Made by a program: the position numbers and the translations under genes. From NCBI RefSeq assembly GCF_002201535.1, contig NZ_NIWW01000002.1, positions 186,001 to 250,000 on the forward strand: a stretch of 64,000 nt of DNA. The letters run 5' to 3'. Origin of the DNA: Lacimicrobium sp. SS2-24 (GTDB lineage: Bacteria; Pseudomonadota; Gammaproteobacteria; Enterobacterales; Alteromonadaceae). Shown here in pieces: positions 46,214-55,964 of this stretch (the first letter of the stretch is position 1; every line of letters begins with the position of its first letter). The notes below the pieces were generated by a model. That model searched no databases, was not told the origin of the DNA, and was given only the letters and a program-made list of their open reading frames with translations.

Positions 46214-49087
46214 CTAATCTGTTTTTGTGGATGATATGGTTAGTGGTGAAAATGCATTAATATCGGCGGGTTTTGCCACCCCATAACCCTGCGCATAATC
46301 GACGCCAATTTTACCCAGCTCAATCATGATTTCCTTGCTTTCCACAAACTCAGCCACGGTCTGCATGCCCATGGCTTTGGCAACCTCTTTAATGGACCGG
46401 ACCATGGCCATGTCAACGGGGTCTACCAACAGATCTTTGACAAAGCTGCCGTCTATTTTAACAAAATCAACGGGCAGACTTTTGAGGTAACCATAAGAAG
46501 AAAAGCCGCTGCCAAAATCATCCAGGGCGAACTGGCAACCGAGCTGATGAAAGGTTTTTATAAACTGAAGGGTTTCATCCATCTTAATGATGGCCACGCT
46601 CTCGGTGATTTCGAAACAGACTTTGTGGTACGGAATGGCATATTTTTCGAATGCGTTGAGCACAAAGAGTCGCAGCTCTTTATCGCCCAACGAGTGCCCA
46701 CTGAGGTTTATATTGGCTTTGATCAGTTCTTGCTTATGCTGCGGGTGTTCGGCCAGCCATTTGAAGTAATGTTCTATTACCCATTTATCGATCTGGGCGG
46801 TCAGATTATAGCGCTCGGCGGCGGGCAAAAAGAAACCCGGTGATACCAGTTCATCATTGTCACCGCGCATGCGTAGCAGAATTTCATAGTGATGCCCTCC
46901 CGCCAGTTTATGCAGGGGATGATAGTGCTGATAGAAAAGCTCGAATCTGTCGTGTTGCAGCGCCTGATTAATCAGTGAAACCCAGTGCAGTTCGGTTTCA
47001 TATCGCTGAATTTTTTCATCTTCCTTGGAATAGGCATGAATCTGATTGCGACCTTCCTCTTTGGCCATATAACAGGCTGAGTCGGCCATACTGAGCAGTT
47101 GTTCTGAGCTATGAATATGTTTGTCATAGGGTACCAGCCCGATACTGATGCCCAGGGTGAATATCCGGTTTTCCCAGACAAAACGGAATTGTTGCAGTAC
47201 ATTCAGCAGCTTATTCGCCAGCAAGTAAGCCTGATCTTCACTGGCCTGGTCACCCTGTAGCAATACACCGAATTCATCTCCGCCCAAACGGGCCAGCAGA
47301 CCTTTGCCTTCTACTACGTCGTTTAACTGTTTCGAAAGCTGCTTGATCAGCACATCGCCCGCTTTGTGACCACAGGTATCATTGACCACTTTGAATTGGT
47401 CGAGATCCATATATAACAGGGTTAGCTCCTCGCCATTGAGGTTAGCCTGTTCCAGCGCTGCCTTGAGACTGCGTTCGAACTCCCTGCGATTATTGACCCC
47501 GGTTAGCGGATCGTGGGTGGCCATATATTCGAGGCTGAGGTTAGACTCTTTGCGTTCGGTAATATCAAAAATGGTACCGAAGAGGAAATCTTCGTTGTGC
47601 TCATTGCGCAACTGGACGGAGATGGAAAACCAGAACTCGGTGCCGTCCCGGCGCACGCCACGAATTTCCTTGCCCATGACGACCCCTTTCTCGCGTAAGT
47701 CCTCAACCAGCTTTAGCCGGTCCTGCTGGTTGGCGTAAAACTGCGCCGTAGTGCGGCACTCCCTTAGCATTTGCTTTTCATCGTCATAACCAAACAGGCT
47801 ACACATGGCCGGATTGGTGGTAATCAGACGGCCGTCTATGGTGGAGGTGTACAGACCCTCGGCGGAGTTACGGAACAAGTCGTAGAAGCGACGCAAGTCA
47901 TTAATAGTGTCACTCTGACGCTGCTGGCGATGCAGGGTTTTCATTTGTTCATGGGCTTCTAAAGCCAGGGCGATGAGCAGCACGCCGAAGAGCACCAGTA
48001 ACATCATATACAGACTCAGGTCGGCGTCCAGAATGATGCCACTGAGATAAAGCCCAGCCTGCACCAGTGCCACAAGGGCAATGCAGGACCACCCAATGGC
48101 GTAGATTCTGTTCGGTCTGCCATCCCGCCGATTACTGAAAAGCCAGGCGAGCATAAATTGCAGAGCAACGGTGGCACCGGCCAGACCAATCGCGACAATC
48201 AGCTTCCAGTAATCGTTCAGAACCAGGGCACTGAAAAATAACAAATATGAGAGGACATAGGATGCGTAGCGCCAGTACAGAGGTACGCCGCGAAGCATCA
48301 GGTGTGACACTTTGGCGGCATTAAACAGAACCAGTGCCGCTAACGCCGTACTGATCACTGAAATGTATTTGGATAATCCGGGAATGAGCTGCGCGAGAAT
48401 GCCTTCCAGATTAAGGAATAGCAACATAAAGCTGAGACTGGCCAGCGAGAACCAGAATCGCACCGGGCTTCTGAGTAACACGTAAGTGATCAGGTAATAG
48501 CAAAACAGGATCGCCAGTGCTCCCCCGATCATGCCGATCAGAGCCATGTTCGCCTGTTCTGTCTTGATCACACTCTCGTCACGCCATAACTCGGCGGAGA
48601 ACACCATGGGTCCGCTGTCAGCAATTCGGAAATACACATCCAGTTGCTCGCCCGGGTACATGTCCAGACGGCTGACAAAGTGCCGATGATTCAGTTCTCT
48701 GGCTGATAACGGGCGCTTTGCCCCCATCATCAGGGCTTTACGAATGCGTCCTTTATCATCCAGTACATGGATATCCACCTCGTCCAGACTGGGATTGGCA
48801 ATGATAAGGTCGAAGCGCTCCTGTCCCCCCACGTCGTTTCTGACCCGGATACGTCCCCATAGACTCTGGTCTGCTGCCAGCGGCTCTATGCTGTAGCCGC
48901 TGTGCCAGTCAGCACGATGCTGTACCTCGGACAACAAGGCATATTTTTCAGTACGCAGAAATTCGGCGTTCTCTTTGATATCCAGGTACTCAAACTGTGC
49001 ATCCAATATCAGCCGCTGCTGCGCGACCGCCGTCAGCGGAATCAGCAACACATTGCACAGTAAAATCAGAAACCCTAGTCGCTTCAA
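46214..49087 (-). CDS. 7TMR-DISM sensor with PAS, GGDEF and EAL domains
   Basis: A 957-residue c-di-GMP signalling protein. It has a signal peptide (1-22), an extracellular DISMED2-like sugar-binding-type domain (about 30-175), seven membrane helices (about 185-390), PAS (about 405-522), GGDEF (525-690) and EAL (705-950). The GGDEF motif is intact at 602-606, but no RxxD I-site precedes it. The EAL motif reads E735-I-L; other phosphodiesterase residues (NINLSGHSL, FEITESVAI, DDFGSGFSSYG, VKIDGSFV, EFVES, YAQGYG) are present, so both activities are possible. It is a single gene, and the ligand is unknown. Confidence 0.92.
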   Translation of the reverse strand: MKRLGFLILLCNVLLIPLTAVAQQRLILDAQFEYLDIKENAEFLRTEKYALLSEVQHRADWHSGYSIEPLAADQSLWGRIRVRNDVGGQERFDLIIANPSLDEVDIHVLDDKGRIRKALMMGAKRPLSARELNHRHFVSRLDMYPGEQLDVYFRIADSGPMVFSAELWRDESVIKTEQANMALIGMIGGALAILFCYYLITYVLLRSPVRFWFSLASLSFMLLFLNLEGILAQLIPGLSKYISVISTALAALVLFNAAKVSHLMLRGVPLYWRYASYVLSYLLFFSALVLNDYWKLIVAIGLAGATVALQFMLAWLFSNRRDGRPNRIYAIGWSCIALVALVQAGLYLSGIILDADLSLYMMLLVLFGVLLIALALEAHEQMKTLHRQQRQSDTINDLRRFYDLFRNSAEGLYTSTIDGRLITTNPAMCSLFGYDDEKQMLRECRTTAQFYANQQDRLKLVEDLREKGVVMGKEIRGVRRDGTEFWFSISVQLRNEHNEDFLFGTIFDITERKESNLSLEYMATHDPLTGVNNRREFERSLKAALEQANLNGEELTLLYMDLDQFKVVNDTCGHKAGDVLIKQLSKQLNDVVEGKGLLARLGGDEFGVLLQGDQASEDQAYLLANKLLNVLQQFRFVWENRIFTLGISIGLVPYDKHIHSSEQLLSMADSACYMAKEEGRNQIHAYSKEDEKIQRYETELHWVSLINQALQHDRFELFYQHYHPLHKLAGGHHYEILLRMRGDNDELVSPGFFLPAAERYNLTAQIDKWVIEHYFKWLAEHPQHKQELIKANINLSGHSLGDKELRLFVLNAFEKYAIPYHKVCFEITESVAIIKMDETLQFIKTFHQLGCQFALDDFGSGFSSYGYLKSLPVDFVKIDGSFVKDLLVDPVDMAMVRSIKEVAKAMGMQTVAEFVESKEIMIELGKIGVDYAQGYGVAKPADINAFSPLTISSTKTD

Positions 49088-49338
49088 AGCATTACTTCGT
49101 TATTGTGATTATGCTGCCAGTATAAATTCTTTGTTCTGCCTTGAAACCCCAAAGATTAAAAATCATGCAATTGAATTGGCAACATTGGAATCCGATAGCC
49201 GCTTTTACTATGCAATACCCTCAGTTAACTGGTAGCTTATACTCTCCACCAGTCGCTCCGCGCCTCGGTTTTGAGGGGAGGAAAAAGGGGATAGCCCTGA
49301 CTTGTGATCTTTAACGGTATTATGCGAAGGACCTTGTT

Positions 49339-49644
49339 ATGAAATACATCATGTTGCTGACTGCCCTTGTTCTCAGTGCCCCTGTGTTATCTGCCGACAA
49401 AGAAGCCGGCGAAGCCAAATCTGCCACCTGTGCGGCCTGTCATGGCAGCAAGGGTATTTCCGCCATTCCCATGTACCCGAATCTGGCCGGCCAGAAAGAG
49501 GCGTATCTGGCTATCGCGCTGAAAGCATATCGGGACGGCACCAGAAAGAACATGGTTATGGGGCCTATGGCCAAACCCTTAAGTGATGAGGACATCGCGA
49601 ACCTGGCAGCCTACTATGCCAGCCTTGATCCCCGCGGCGAGTAA
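49339..49644 (+). CDS. Small periplasmic cytochrome c
   Basis: A 101-residue class I cytochrome c of the c553/c4-half type. The signal peptide ends near LSA (residue 19); the heme motif CAACH is at about 31-35, and the distal Met is probably in the [16 protein letters not shown] segment. It carries electrons in the periplasm. AAGGA lies 8 nt upstream. It is followed after 20 bp by a degenerate receiver gene. Confidence 0.9.
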   Translation: MKYIMLLTALVLSAPVLSADKEAGEAKSATCAACHGSKGISAIPMYPNLAGQKEAYLAIALKAYRDGTRKNMVMGPMAKPLSDEDIANLAAYYASLDPRGE

Positions 49645-49664
49645 AGTCGTCGGCTGTCTTGCGC

Positions 49665-49976
49665 ATGCGAATCTTATTGATTGAGGCCGATGCGCAGCTT
49701 CGACAGCAACTGAGTCTGGTACTGCAAACCACTGGCGGATATGAGGTGACACCGGTCGCCAGTGCGCAGCAGGCTGTATCGCCATTGCTGAGCCAGGCCT
49801 TTGAACTGGTTCTGGCCCGCAAAGATCCCCTCGTGACGATGCCGGTACAGCTACAAAAAATTGGCTATGGCCCGGCGCCCGACAGGCTGCCTGAAAACTG
49901 CTTAGGCTGGATTGTCCAGCTGCATCCTGTTGTCGGCTTTGCAGAACAGATCAGAAACCTCTGGCATTCCCAGTAA
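49665..49976 (+). CDS. Degenerate receiver-like protein
   Basis: A 103-residue protein starting MRILLIEADAQLRQQLSLVL, the beta1-alpha1 part of a response-regulator receiver. The acidic pair is only partly kept (Glu7, Asp9). The phospho-acceptor position reads Ala51/Arg52 in FELVLARKDP instead of Asp, and the Lys region is not recognisable. It therefore cannot be phosphorylated in the usual way. The frame is open with normal codon use, so a functional pseudo-receiver is possible; gene decay is the alternative. It sits 20 bp behind cytochrome c. A TTG start at 49659 is also possible. Confidence 0.55.
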   Translation: MRILLIEADAQLRQQLSLVLQTTGGYEVTPVASAQQAVSPLLSQAFELVLARKDPLVTMPVQLQKIGYGPAPDRLPENCLGWIVQLHPVVGFAEQIRNLWHSQ

Positions 49977-49977
49977 G

Positions 49978-50160
49978 TTACGACATATTGCCTCTATCCA
50001 CTGCCAGTGCTGCCAGAAGCAGGATTAGCACCAATAAGACCGGCACAGCAATGTAGTGCAGCGTTGCGCTAAGTGGTAGCGCTTGCTGTAACCAGAAAAC
50101 CATTGCCCAGCCCGCACTGAGAATTAACATGACTAAACACACTTTCTTGGTGACACACAT
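49978..50160 (-). CDS. Small two-helix membrane protein
   Basis: A 60-residue protein with two hydrophobic helices (about 7-24 and 33-53) and a short charged tail. GGGAG eight nt before the ATG supports translation. No family is recognised. It is convergent with the pseudo-receiver gene, with one base between their stops. Confidence 0.5.
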   Translation of the reverse strand: MCVTKKVCLVMLILSAGWAMVFWLQQALPLSATLHYIAVPVLLVLILLLAALAVDRGNMS

Positions 50161-50291
50161 GGTTTACGCTCCCTGGTTCCAGGCTGCTTTTGCCCGGAAA
50201 AGTTGATGGATTTTTAGTCTACGCTCTTGTCTAAAAGAAAATTAGTGGCAATAATGATAAAAAAAGTGCCAATATAGACATCGAGCGTGAA

Positions 50292-51287
50292 ATGAAAAAG
50301 ATTGCCATTCTGGCCACCGACAATGCACTGGGATCGGAGTTGATGGGGGTCAAGGACTTTGTGGCTTTCGCCAATTCCTACCAAAGTTTTTTGCACCCGG
50401 GCACAGAACCTCTCTTTACCAGTGATATTTACTCATCAGATGGGCGGGTGATTACTTGTTCCAATGGACTGTCGGTGCCGAGCCTGAATATCAGTAAGCT
50501 GGAACAGGTTGATGCACTGATTGCGGTGGCGGCCTACGCCTATAATAAAGAATCTTTGTTCACATATTTAAATCAGTCGCAGGCTATGGTGCCCATAATG
50601 CAAGAAGCGGTGAACAGTGGAAAAAGGCTGGCCAGCCATTGTGTGGGCACCTTTGCGCTGGCTGAGGCGGGTATTCTGGATGGCAGGCAGGCCACCACCT
50701 GCTGGTGGATGAAGGAGGTATTTGCCCGCCGCTACCCCAAAGTCGAGATGATTATGGATCGTCTGGTGGTGCAATCGGATAATGTGACCACGGCCGGTGC
50801 CACGACGGCGTTTTCCAACATGCTGATGGCACTGGTGGAGGACATGAGCGATGCCCAGTTTGCCAGCGGGCTGTCAAAAGTGCTGCTCCTCGATCGCCAG
50901 CGTCTGTCGCAGCAGCCCTTTATTAACCCTGCCCTGGTAATAGGCCACCGCGATAGTGTGATTACCAATATTCAATTATGGATGCGCAGGCACTACACCG
51001 AGGCGGTGTCTCTCGATCAGCTTTGTGACCAGTTTGCGCTGACTAAACGCACGCTGATACGCCGGTTTAAGGCTGCTACCGGGCAAACGCCTCTGGTGTA
51101 TCTGCAGCAACTAAGAGTGGAAAAAGCGAAGAGCCTGCTGGAGGCCACCGACCAGTCAGTAGAACGGATTGTGGAGCAGGTTGGTTATGACGATCCGGCG
51201 TCATTCCGACGCCTTTTCGTCAATCATACGCAGCTGACGCCTAAGGTGTACCGGCAACGATTCGGGTTGAATCCTACTGCGTCTTAA
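50292..51287 (+). CDS. GlxA-type AraC transcriptional regulator
   Basis: A 331-residue regulator. The N-terminal DJ-1/PfpI-like domain (1-190) has the nucleophile-elbow-like [16 protein letters not shown], and the C-terminal AraC domain (about 225-325) has two helix-turn-helix motifs, with [20 protein letters not shown] and [16 protein letters not shown]. Relatives such as GbdR, CdhR and ArgR control amino acid and betaine catabolism. The target is unknown; betB at 58 kb is one candidate because GbdR-type proteins regulate betaine genes, but that is speculative. It is convergent with ubiK, overlapping by 4 bp. Confidence 0.88.
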   Translation: MKKIAILATDNALGSELMGVKDFVAFANSYQSFLHPGTEPLFTSDIYSSDGRVITCSNGLSVPSLNISKLEQVDALIAVAAYAYNKESLFTYLNQSQAMVPIMQEAVNSGKRLASHCVGTFALAEAGILDGRQATTCWWMKEVFARRYPKVEMIMDRLVVQSDNVTTAGATTAFSNMLMALVEDMSDAQFASGLSKVLLLDRQRLSQQPFINPALVIGHRDSVITNIQLWMRRHYTEAVSLDQLCDQFALTKRTLIRRFKAATGQTPLVYLQQLRVEKAKSLLEATDQSVERIVEQVGYDDPASFRRLFVNHTQLTPKVYRQRFGLNPTAS

Positions 51288-51535
51288 TCTTCTTTAAGCT
51301 GCTTTTCGAGCTCAAAAAGACGGGCTTCCATGGCCTCAAGTTTCTCCCGGGTGCGCTGTAACACATGCGTCTGCACATCAAACTCTTCGCGGCTGACAAA
51401 ATCCAACCGGCTCAGTTGTGACTGCAACACCTGCTTGACTCTGGTCTCAGCACCTTCGGCCATATTCCTGACGCCGGGAGGAATAGAATCCGCGATTTGC
51501 TTGGCAATTTCTTCAATTTTTTTAGGGTCTAACAT
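51284..51535 (-). CDS. ubiK: Ubiquinone biosynthesis accessory factor UbiK
   Basis: An 83-residue protein of the BMFP/YqiC family. It has an N-terminal amphipathic segment ([19 protein letters not shown]) that associates with membranes and a C-terminal coiled coil ([27 protein letters not shown] region). It helps the UbiJ-containing complex in ubiquinone synthesis under aerobic conditions. The length is normal. Its 3' end overlaps that of the GlxA-type regulator on the other strand. Confidence 0.9.
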   Translation of the reverse strand: MLDPKKIEEIAKQIADSIPPGVRNMAEGAETRVKQVLQSQLSRLDFVSREEFDVQTHVLQRTREKLEAMEARLFELEKQLKED

Positions 51536-51593
51536 GCTCTGGCCTTATTTATCTTCATGACGGCAATAATAGCAATGTCACAGCGCCTTGGCA

Positions 51594-51959
51594 TCAGCTG
51601 AGTTTATCCTTCATCTCCCAGGGAGGCAGAATCAGCCCTTCTTCGGCTGGCACCGGAAACAGTGCAATCTGGATATCATCTTCTTCCAGACCAGGCAGCC
51701 AACGCTGTAGCCAGTCTTCCAGGCTGATGCGGTATGCCCGGCACTGCGACCAGTCACCATTAATCCAGTCCTGGGCAAAGACCTCATCGGGCCATACCGG
51801 GATGCAGTCCTCATCGTCTGAAGTCAGAATCATGGCGCCGTCATCATCAACCAGCGTCCAGATATCGCCCTGTTGTTTGATTGTGGTGAATAAATACTCT
51901 GCGCGCTGCTCCGGATTTTGCGCCAGCAAACTGTACTTATCTTGTGATACGGGGTTCAT
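51594..51959 (-). CDS. DUF2750 family protein
   Basis: A 121-residue acidic cytosolic protein with the conserved EDCIPVWPDEVFAQDWINGDW segment and many Trp/Asp residues typical of DUF2750, whose function is unknown. The start was placed at MNPVSQDKY, with GGAG upstream; a longer frame to 52088 overlaps the next gene and was rejected. It lies 4 bp after the TIGR02647 gene on the same strand, so they form a small operon. Confidence 0.82.
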   Translation of the reverse strand: MNPVSQDKYSLLAQNPEQRAEYLFTTIKQQGDIWTLVDDDGAMILTSDDEDCIPVWPDEVFAQDWINGDWSQCRAYRISLEDWLQRWLPGLEEDDIQIALFPVPAEEGLILPPWEMKDKLS

Positions 51960-51963
51960 AGCA

Positions 51964-52197
51964 TTACTCCGACAGGGCTGATGACAGGATTTGGGCATGT
52001 TCGATAAGATCATGGCCCAGATCAGTGAGATAACCGCCGTCCGGCTGATCAATGATGCCTTTTTCATACAGGCGCGAGGCCGCGGCAATCACCGCAGCAT
52101 CGGCATCCTGATGGATTTTCAGGCCCTGGTGCAGGCTGGATAATGGGAATTTGAGCAACAGGTTTAATTCTTCAAGCATGGGCTGGGTAAAAGGCAT
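51964..52197 (-). CDS. TIGR02647 family protein
   Basis: A 77-residue conserved protein. The opening MPFTQPMLEELNLL and the QPDGGYLTDLGHDLIEHAQ block identify the TIGR02647 family, widespread in Gammaproteobacteria. It looks like a small winged-helix-type fold, but no function is established. It is the first of a two-gene unit with the DUF2750 gene. Confidence 0.85.
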   Translation of the reverse strand: MPFTQPMLEELNLLLKFPLSSLHQGLKIHQDADAAVIAAASRLYEKGIIDQPDGGYLTDLGHDLIEHAQILSSALSE

Positions 52198-52248
52198 AAC
52201 AGACTCCGCATTGATTGGTCGTGCCTGAGCCCTGTCTAGCTTTCGTGC

Positions 52249-52740
52249 TCAGTCACCGACTTTCTTATACCGACCATCGAACAGACTCAACCACGTCTGC
52301 CCCATGTCTTTACTGGACTGCCAATGTTGGCGCACAGTGTTGTCCTCCATATTGGGTGTCCAGGTGATTCTGTGCAAGACTTTTTCGCCTTCGGCAGTGA
52401 TCCCCTCACCGCTAAGACGCATACTCTGTTGTTCGAGGCGACCCTCCAGCACCAGTAATACCCCCTGGTTATCTACCCAGGTCTGGTGCCAGACCTGGCG
52501 CGTTGAATCGTAGATATTAAGGCTTCTTCCGCTGTAACCTGAGGGCGTTGTGTAGTGCTCGCGGATGGCACAATTGTCCAGGTCTTTGCTGATTCGATTC
52601 GTACCGGCGAGCTTACCGTCGGCGTAAACCTGCCATTCACCCAGCCAGAAATCAAACTGCTGGTAGGAAGAGGACTGACATGTCGCCAGCACAGGGAATG
52701 AAATCTGCATCAATAGCAGGCACACTAACAGGATTCTCAT
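52249..52740 (-). CDS. Exported DUF1579-like protein
   Basis: A 163-residue secreted protein. The signal peptide ends near LATC (about residue 19-20), and the following FDFWLGEWQVY motif is the hallmark of the DUF1579/lipocalin-like beta-barrel group. A Cys pair is possible (CQSSS … NCAIREHY). The function is unknown; relatives may bind small hydrophobic ligands. Monocistronic by context. Confidence 0.78.
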   Translation of the reverse strand: MRILLVCLLLMQISFPVLATCQSSSYQQFDFWLGEWQVYADGKLAGTNRISKDLDNCAIREHYTTPSGYSGRSLNIYDSTRQVWHQTWVDNQGVLLVLEGRLEQQSMRLSGEGITAEGEKVLHRITWTPNMEDNTVRQHWQSSKDMGQTWLSLFDGRYKKVGD

Positions 52741-52909
52741 GGGCTTCTCCGATATACTTGCAGGGCACCTTTGAGCCTAGCCGAAGCCACACCATAATGG
52801 CAGTGTGCTGGTATTGAGTGGGGATTAGCCGTGACAAGAGGTCAGGGCGCTGCAATGGGTTTGACGCCTATAACACTTTTATTAATCGCACGCTGAGGAT
52901 TGCCTGCTG

Positions 52910-54376
52910 ATGAAGTACAAAGACCTGAGGGATTTTATTACTCAACTGGAAGCGACCGGTGAACTGAAACGGGTTACCCAGGAAATCGATCCGGTACTGG
53001 AAATGACAGAGATCGCCGACCGGACGCTGCGTGCACAGGGACCAGCTATTCTGTTCGAAAATCCCAGAGGCTATGATATGCCGGTTCTGGTTAACCTGTT
53101 TGGTACGCCTAAGCGGGTTGCACTGGGCATGGGGCAGGATTCGGTCGAAGCCCTGCGTGATGTGGGCAAATTACTGGCCTATCTGAAAGAGCCGGATCCG
53201 CCCAAAGGTTTTAAGGAGTTGTGGGAAAAACTGCCGCTGTTCAAGCAGGTATTGAACATGCCTGCAAAGGAGCTAAAAAAAGCGCCCTGCCAACAGATTG
53301 TCAAACAGGGTGATGAAGTGGACCTGACACAGATCCCGATTCAGACCTGTTGGCCGGAGGATGCCGCTCCGCTCATTACCTGGGGGCTGACTGTGACCCG
53401 GGGTCCGCACAAGAAACGTCAGAATCTGGGCATTTACCGTCAGCAGTTGCTGGGTCCTAACAAGTTGATCATGCGCTGGCTGAGCCATCGCGGCGGTGCG
53501 CTGGATTTTCGCGAGTGGTGTGAACAGCATCCCGGCGAGAATTTTCCCGTTTCCGTTGCTCTTGGCGCGGACCCGGCGACCATACTTGGGGCCGTAACAC
53601 CGGTGCCCGACACCCTCTCAGAGTATGCTTTTGCCGGTCTGTTGCGGGGTGACAAGACGGAAGTGGTGAAATGCATCAGTAATGACCTGCAGGTACCGGC
53701 GAGTGCCGAAATCGTGCTGGAGGGTTATATTGCACCAGGCGAAACCGCGCCTGAAGGACCCTATGGGGATCACACCGGTTACTATAACGAGATTGATGAG
53801 TTTCCCGTGTTTACGGTAACCCATATTACCCACAGAAAAGATCCCATATATCACTCTACGTATACCGGCCGGCCACCAGACGAACCGGCGATTCTCGGGG
53901 TCGCCCTGAACGAAGTCTTTGTGCCGATTCTGCAGAAACAATTTCCTGAAATCGTTGATTTTTATCTCCCGCCCGAGGGGTGTTCGTACCGTATGGCGGT
54001 GATTACCATGAAAAAGCAATACCCGGGTCATGCCAAGCGGGTCATGATGGGGGTATGGTCTTTCCTGCGCCAATTTATGTACACCAAGTTTGTGGTGGTC
54101 TGTGATGATGACGTCAATGCCCGCGACTGGCAGGACGTCATCTGGGCGATCACCACCAGGATGGATCCGGCAAGGGACACCACGCTGATCGAGCATACTC
54201 CTATCGATTACCTGGATTTTGCCTCGCCGGTATCCGGTCTGGGGTCAAAAATGGGCCTGGATGCCACCAATAAATGGCCGGGTGAAACCAACAGAGAGTG
54301 GGGACGCCCGATAGTGATGGATGATAAGATCAAAGAAAAGATAGACAGTATCTGGGATCAACTCGGACTGGATTAA
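52910..54376 (+). CDS. ubiD: 4-hydroxy-3-polyprenylbenzoate decarboxylase UbiD
   Basis: A 488-residue prenyl-FMN-dependent decarboxylase of ubiquinone synthesis. Conserved [10 protein letters not shown], the prFMN/metal region [20 protein letters not shown] and [13 protein letters not shown] (with active-site Glu/Asp residues) are visible. The length matches E. coli UbiD (497). Fre follows 17 bp later, the same order as in E. coli. It needs prFMN from UbiX, which is encoded at 41.7 kb. Confidence 0.97.
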   Translation: MKYKDLRDFITQLEATGELKRVTQEIDPVLEMTEIADRTLRAQGPAILFENPRGYDMPVLVNLFGTPKRVALGMGQDSVEALRDVGKLLAYLKEPDPPKGFKELWEKLPLFKQVLNMPAKELKKAPCQQIVKQGDEVDLTQIPIQTCWPEDAAPLITWGLTVTRGPHKKRQNLGIYRQQLLGPNKLIMRWLSHRGGALDFREWCEQHPGENFPVSVALGADPATILGAVTPVPDTLSEYAFAGLLRGDKTEVVKCISNDLQVPASAEIVLEGYIAPGETAPEGPYGDHTGYYNEIDEFPVFTVTHITHRKDPIYHSTYTGRPPDEPAILGVALNEVFVPILQKQFPEIVDFYLPPEGCSYRMAVITMKKQYPGHAKRVMMGVWSFLRQFMYTKFVVVCDDDVNARDWQDVIWAITTRMDPARDTTLIEHTPIDYLDFASPVSGLGSKMGLDATNKWPGETNREWGRPIVMDDKIKEKIDSIWDQLGLD

Positions 54377-54393
54377 GGGTATCAACACAGACC

Positions 54394-55092
54394 ATGTCAG
54401 AATTTAAATGTAAAGTCATCGCAATCGAACCGCTCACCGAAAATGTTCAGCGAATTCTGTTGCAACCCCCTGGTCAGCCTGACTTTAAGGCCGGACAATA
54501 TATCCGCGTGGTCATGGATGAGGGGGATAAACGTCCCTTCTCTATTGCCAATGCCCCTGACGACTCTGGCCTGATCGAACTGCATATCGGCGCGGCAGAG
54601 CATAATCCCTGGGCCATGCAGGTGATTGAAAGAATGCAGTCAGCGGCCGAGATTACCCTGGACGGCCCCCATGGCAATGCTTATGTACGTGAGGATGGGC
54701 CACACCCGACGATTCTGATGGCGGGGGGCACCGGCTTTTCTTATACCTGGAGTATTCTTCAGCAGCTGCTCAGAACTCCATTAAAAGAACCATTATTCCT
54801 GTATTGGGGAACCCGTACGGAAGCCGATATGTATGCCCTGGCGGAATTGGAAACATTGGCCAAGGCCCATTCGAAATTCCGCTTTGTGCCGGTACTGGAA
54901 AACCCGTCATCTGGGTGGCAGGGACGATCGGGACTGGTGCATCAGGCGGTGCTGGAGGACTTCGTTAGTCTGGAGCCTTACAGAGTCTATATCGCAGGTC
55001 GTTTTGAGATGGCCGGTGCAGCGCGGGAAGATTTTCATCAGCAGGGACTGATGCTGGAAAACCTCTACGGCGATGCCTATGACTTTATCTGA
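54394..55092 (+). CDS. fre: NAD(P)H-flavin reductase Fre
   Basis: A 232-residue ferredoxin-reductase-fold enzyme that reduces free flavins with NAD(P)H. It shows the flavin motif RPFSIAN (about residues 46-52), the pyridine nucleotide loop AGGTGFSY (about 109-116), and the typical C-terminal GDAYDFI. It is the second gene of ubiD-fre and supplies reduced FMN for cofactor chemistry, an inference from context. It ends before a strong bidirectional terminator. Confidence 0.95.
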   Translation: MSEFKCKVIAIEPLTENVQRILLQPPGQPDFKAGQYIRVVMDEGDKRPFSIANAPDDSGLIELHIGAAEHNPWAMQVIERMQSAAEITLDGPHGNAYVREDGPHPTILMAGGTGFSYTWSILQQLLRTPLKEPLFLYWGTRTEADMYALAELETLAKAHSKFRFVPVLENPSSGWQGRSGLVHQAVLEDFVSLEPYRVYIAGRFEMAGAAREDFHQQGLMLENLYGDAYDFI

Positions 55093-55140
55093 TCATGGTC
55101 AGTCACACGGGACTTAGCCAATAACCCTGCTGTCAGGGTA

Positions 55141-55171
55141 AAAAAAAGCCAGTGCAAGACTGGCTTTTTTT
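55141..55171. terminator. Bidirectional terminator between fre and dsbA
   Basis: AAAAAAAGCCAGT, loop GCAAG, ACTGGCTTTTTTT: a strong stem with A- and T-runs on the two sides, so it serves the ubiD-fre operon on the plus strand and dsbA on the minus strand. Confidence 0.92.
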
Positions 55172-55188
55172 GTGTCGTGCCGAAGAGG

Positions 55189-55815
55189 TTATTTTTGCTC
55201 TGACAGCCACACCACCAGATCGACGATTTGGTCTGGTGTCATATCGCGGGTAAATTTGGCTTTATACTTGCCGTTGACGATAAAGGCTGGCACGCCACCG
55301 AGATGCTGACGATAGGTTTCAATATTCTTATTATTGCGCCCTACCATGTTGTTGACGCCAAAGCTCTGCGCCAGTTTGTCGAACTCTTCCGCTTCCACAC
55401 CCTGCAACTGAAAGATGTTTCTCAGATCACGCATTTCCGTGATGCTGGCGCGTTGCTTGTGGATATAGTCAAAGATGGCCTTGTTGAACTTTTCTTCTTC
55501 TTTTAGGGCACGACCCACCAGCATGGCGCGGGTGGCGCTTTCCTGAGTTTCCTTTTCTGCAAAGCCCATGAAGTTGACGTGAACCTTGGTAAATTTGACG
55601 TTGTCGTCAATTTTACTCTTCATCTGCGCAACCAGCGGCTCAAAGGCGTTACAGGCGGGGCACCAAAAAGAGAAAAACTCCATGATTTCCGGTTTCGCCG
55701 TGGCGTCATCGGCAATCACTTCATAATGCGTTCCTTCCTGCCAGATTTGCTGCTGAGCGCAGGCTTGCAGGGGAAAAATCAGGGCAAAGGCCAGCAGGCC
55801 AAACAACTTTTTCAT
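55189..55815 (-). CDS. dsbA: Thiol:disulfide interchange protein DsbA
   Basis: A 208-residue periplasmic oxidase that introduces disulfides into secreted proteins. The thioredoxin-like active site is CPAC (in FWCPACNAFEP), rather than the CPHC of E. coli, and the cis-Pro loop is GGVPAF. The signal peptide ends …FPLQACAQQ. The run LQAC is lipobox-like, although A-C-A followed by Q also fits ordinary cleavage, so lipidation is uncertain. Length equals E. coli DsbA. Confidence 0.94.
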   Translation of the reverse strand: MKKLFGLLAFALIFPLQACAQQQIWQEGTHYEVIADDATAKPEIMEFFSFWCPACNAFEPLVAQMKSKIDDNVKFTKVHVNFMGFAEKETQESATRAMLVGRALKEEEKFNKAIFDYIHKQRASITEMRDLRNIFQLQGVEAEEFDKLAQSFGVNNMVGRNNKNIETYRQHLGGVPAFIVNGKYKAKFTRDMTPDQIVDLVVWLSEQK

Positions 55816-55927
55816 AACGTGTCTTATCCTTTAAATGAAACCGCAGCAAGATTACCACTATTTTTTGTAAATGCCGATCCTGTCGACACGCTTTAGCGAC
55901 TCAGTCAGCCAGGGTTCAGTTTTTTGC

Positions 55928-55947
55928 GCCCGGGATCGCACCCGGGC
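55928..55947. repeat. Stem-loop downstream of btuB
   Basis: GCCCGGG, loop ATCGCA, CCCGGGC: a 7-bp all-G/C stem 18 bp beyond the btuB stop. The T-run lies on the wrong side for a minus-strand terminator, so its role may be mRNA 3' protection. Confidence 0.45.
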
Positions 55948-55964
55948 AAGACGGGCTGTCTGAC

